A stretch of 64,000 nucleotides of DNA from assembly GCA_964493385.1 (NCBI GenBank), contig CAZBNW010000003.1, positions 9,838 through 73,837 on the forward strand, read 5' to 3'. The notes under the pieces were generated by a model. The model did no database searches. It was not told where the DNA came from and was given only the letters and a program-made list of their open reading frames with translations. Each line of letters opens with the position of its first letter. Position 1 is the stretch's first letter. The position numbers and the translations under genes were made by a program. The stretch is from Loki-b32 sp964493385. Lineage in GTDB: Archaea; Asgardarchaeota; Lokiarchaeia; Sigyniarchaeales; SOKP01. Of this stretch, positions 63,894-64,000 are shown one piece after another.

Positions 63894-64000
63894 TTATAAA
63901 TTTTTGATTTTTTCTTTAAAATATTCTTTTAACAAGTAATAAGGTAAGTCCCCACTTTTCAGAATCGTATCATGAAAGAACTTTAAACTGAATTGGCTCC
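63894..64000 (-). CDS. C-terminal end of DUF885-like peptidase, partial
   Basis: The last 34 residues before a TAA at 63894-63896 read FFHDTILKSGDLPYYLLKEY, the typical closing motif of DUF885 family proteins (FHDxxLxxGxxPLxxL). These are putative HExxH metallopeptidases. The rest lies beyond the window. Only the motif supports the call. Confidence 0.55.
   Translation of the reverse strand, partial: SQFSLKFFHDTILKSGDLPYYLLKEYFKEKIKNL

Noticed and set aside
1..64000. tRNA, rRNA, insertion sequences or prophage
   Set aside because: No clover-leaf T-loop signature, rRNA motif, transposase or terminal inverted repeat pair was recognised by reading; weak cases could be missed without a covariance search.

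Overview
The window reads as a low-GC archaeal chromosome segment. Supporting signs are TATA-type promoters placed about 25 bases before start codons (leaderless style), occasional GGAGG ribosome sites, GTG and TTG starts, an archaeal-type VapB, a cyclic 2,3-diphosphoglycerate synthetase-like protein, an eRF1-like protein and two tungsten aldehyde:ferredoxin oxidoreductases. The mix of amino-acid fermentation, AOR enzymes and eukaryote-flavoured histidine enzymes suggests an Asgard (Lokiarchaeia-like) archaeon. That assignment is inference; no rRNA or tRNA gene was recognised.

Bases 1-12,400 are an accessory, defence-type island, poorer in GC than the rest. A pseudokinase gene runs leftward off the edge. 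Divergent from it is a tight five-gene operon: XRE-type regulator, PD-(D/E)XK nuclease with a Cas4-like four-cysteine pattern, a long prokaryotic Argonaute with a substituted catalytic Asp, a small helical protein, and an HExxH metallopeptidase resembling ImmA/IrrE. It is followed by a 3' remnant of a type I restriction HsdR gene, a 957-residue unknown protein with a possible HEPN-type motif near its C-terminus, a degraded scrap matching the metallopeptidase gene, an AT-rich region with little coding support, and a free-standing LAGLIDADG homing endonuclease. The Argonaute-nuclease-peptidase operon is the best candidate for an undescribed system.

Bases 12,480-28,943 hold housekeeping and amino-acid catabolism genes: a cDPG synthetase-like GTPase/ATPase, a GNAT, an eRF1-like protein, a methyltransferase, a flavodoxin, an AOR enzyme followed by a two-gene proline dehydrogenase/opine oxidase-like flavoenzyme, a carbamoyltransferase, a VapBC module, carbamate kinase, an ornithine-type aminotransferase and a secreted penicillin acylase. 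Together they suggest ornithine/citrulline/proline breakdown with ATP made from carbamoyl phosphate.

Bases 29,051-35,740 (minus strand) are a lysine fermentation operon in the order kce-kdd-kamA-kamB-kamD-kamE. Bases 36,034-43,435 (plus strand) are a histidine operon hisIE-G-D-C-B-H-AF. It contains a fungal HIS4-like HisIE with an extra N-terminal domain, a plant-like HisG, and an uninterrupted HisA-HisF fusion.

Bases 43,455-64,000 are mixed metabolism: a GSAM-like aminotransferase, a small Cys-rich protein, a coiled-coil protein, an SDR, a TPP enzyme, a zinc-type ADH, an AcoX/NAD-kinase-like protein, an epoxyqueuosine reductase interrupted by an in-frame TGA, two hydroxyacyl-CoA dehydrogenase-like proteins, a second AOR enzyme, an iron-type ADH, a HisC-like aminotransferase, a HypB-like GTPase, a left-handed-helix protein, a methyltransferase, a membrane protein, a GyrI-like protein and the 3' end of a DUF885-like gene.
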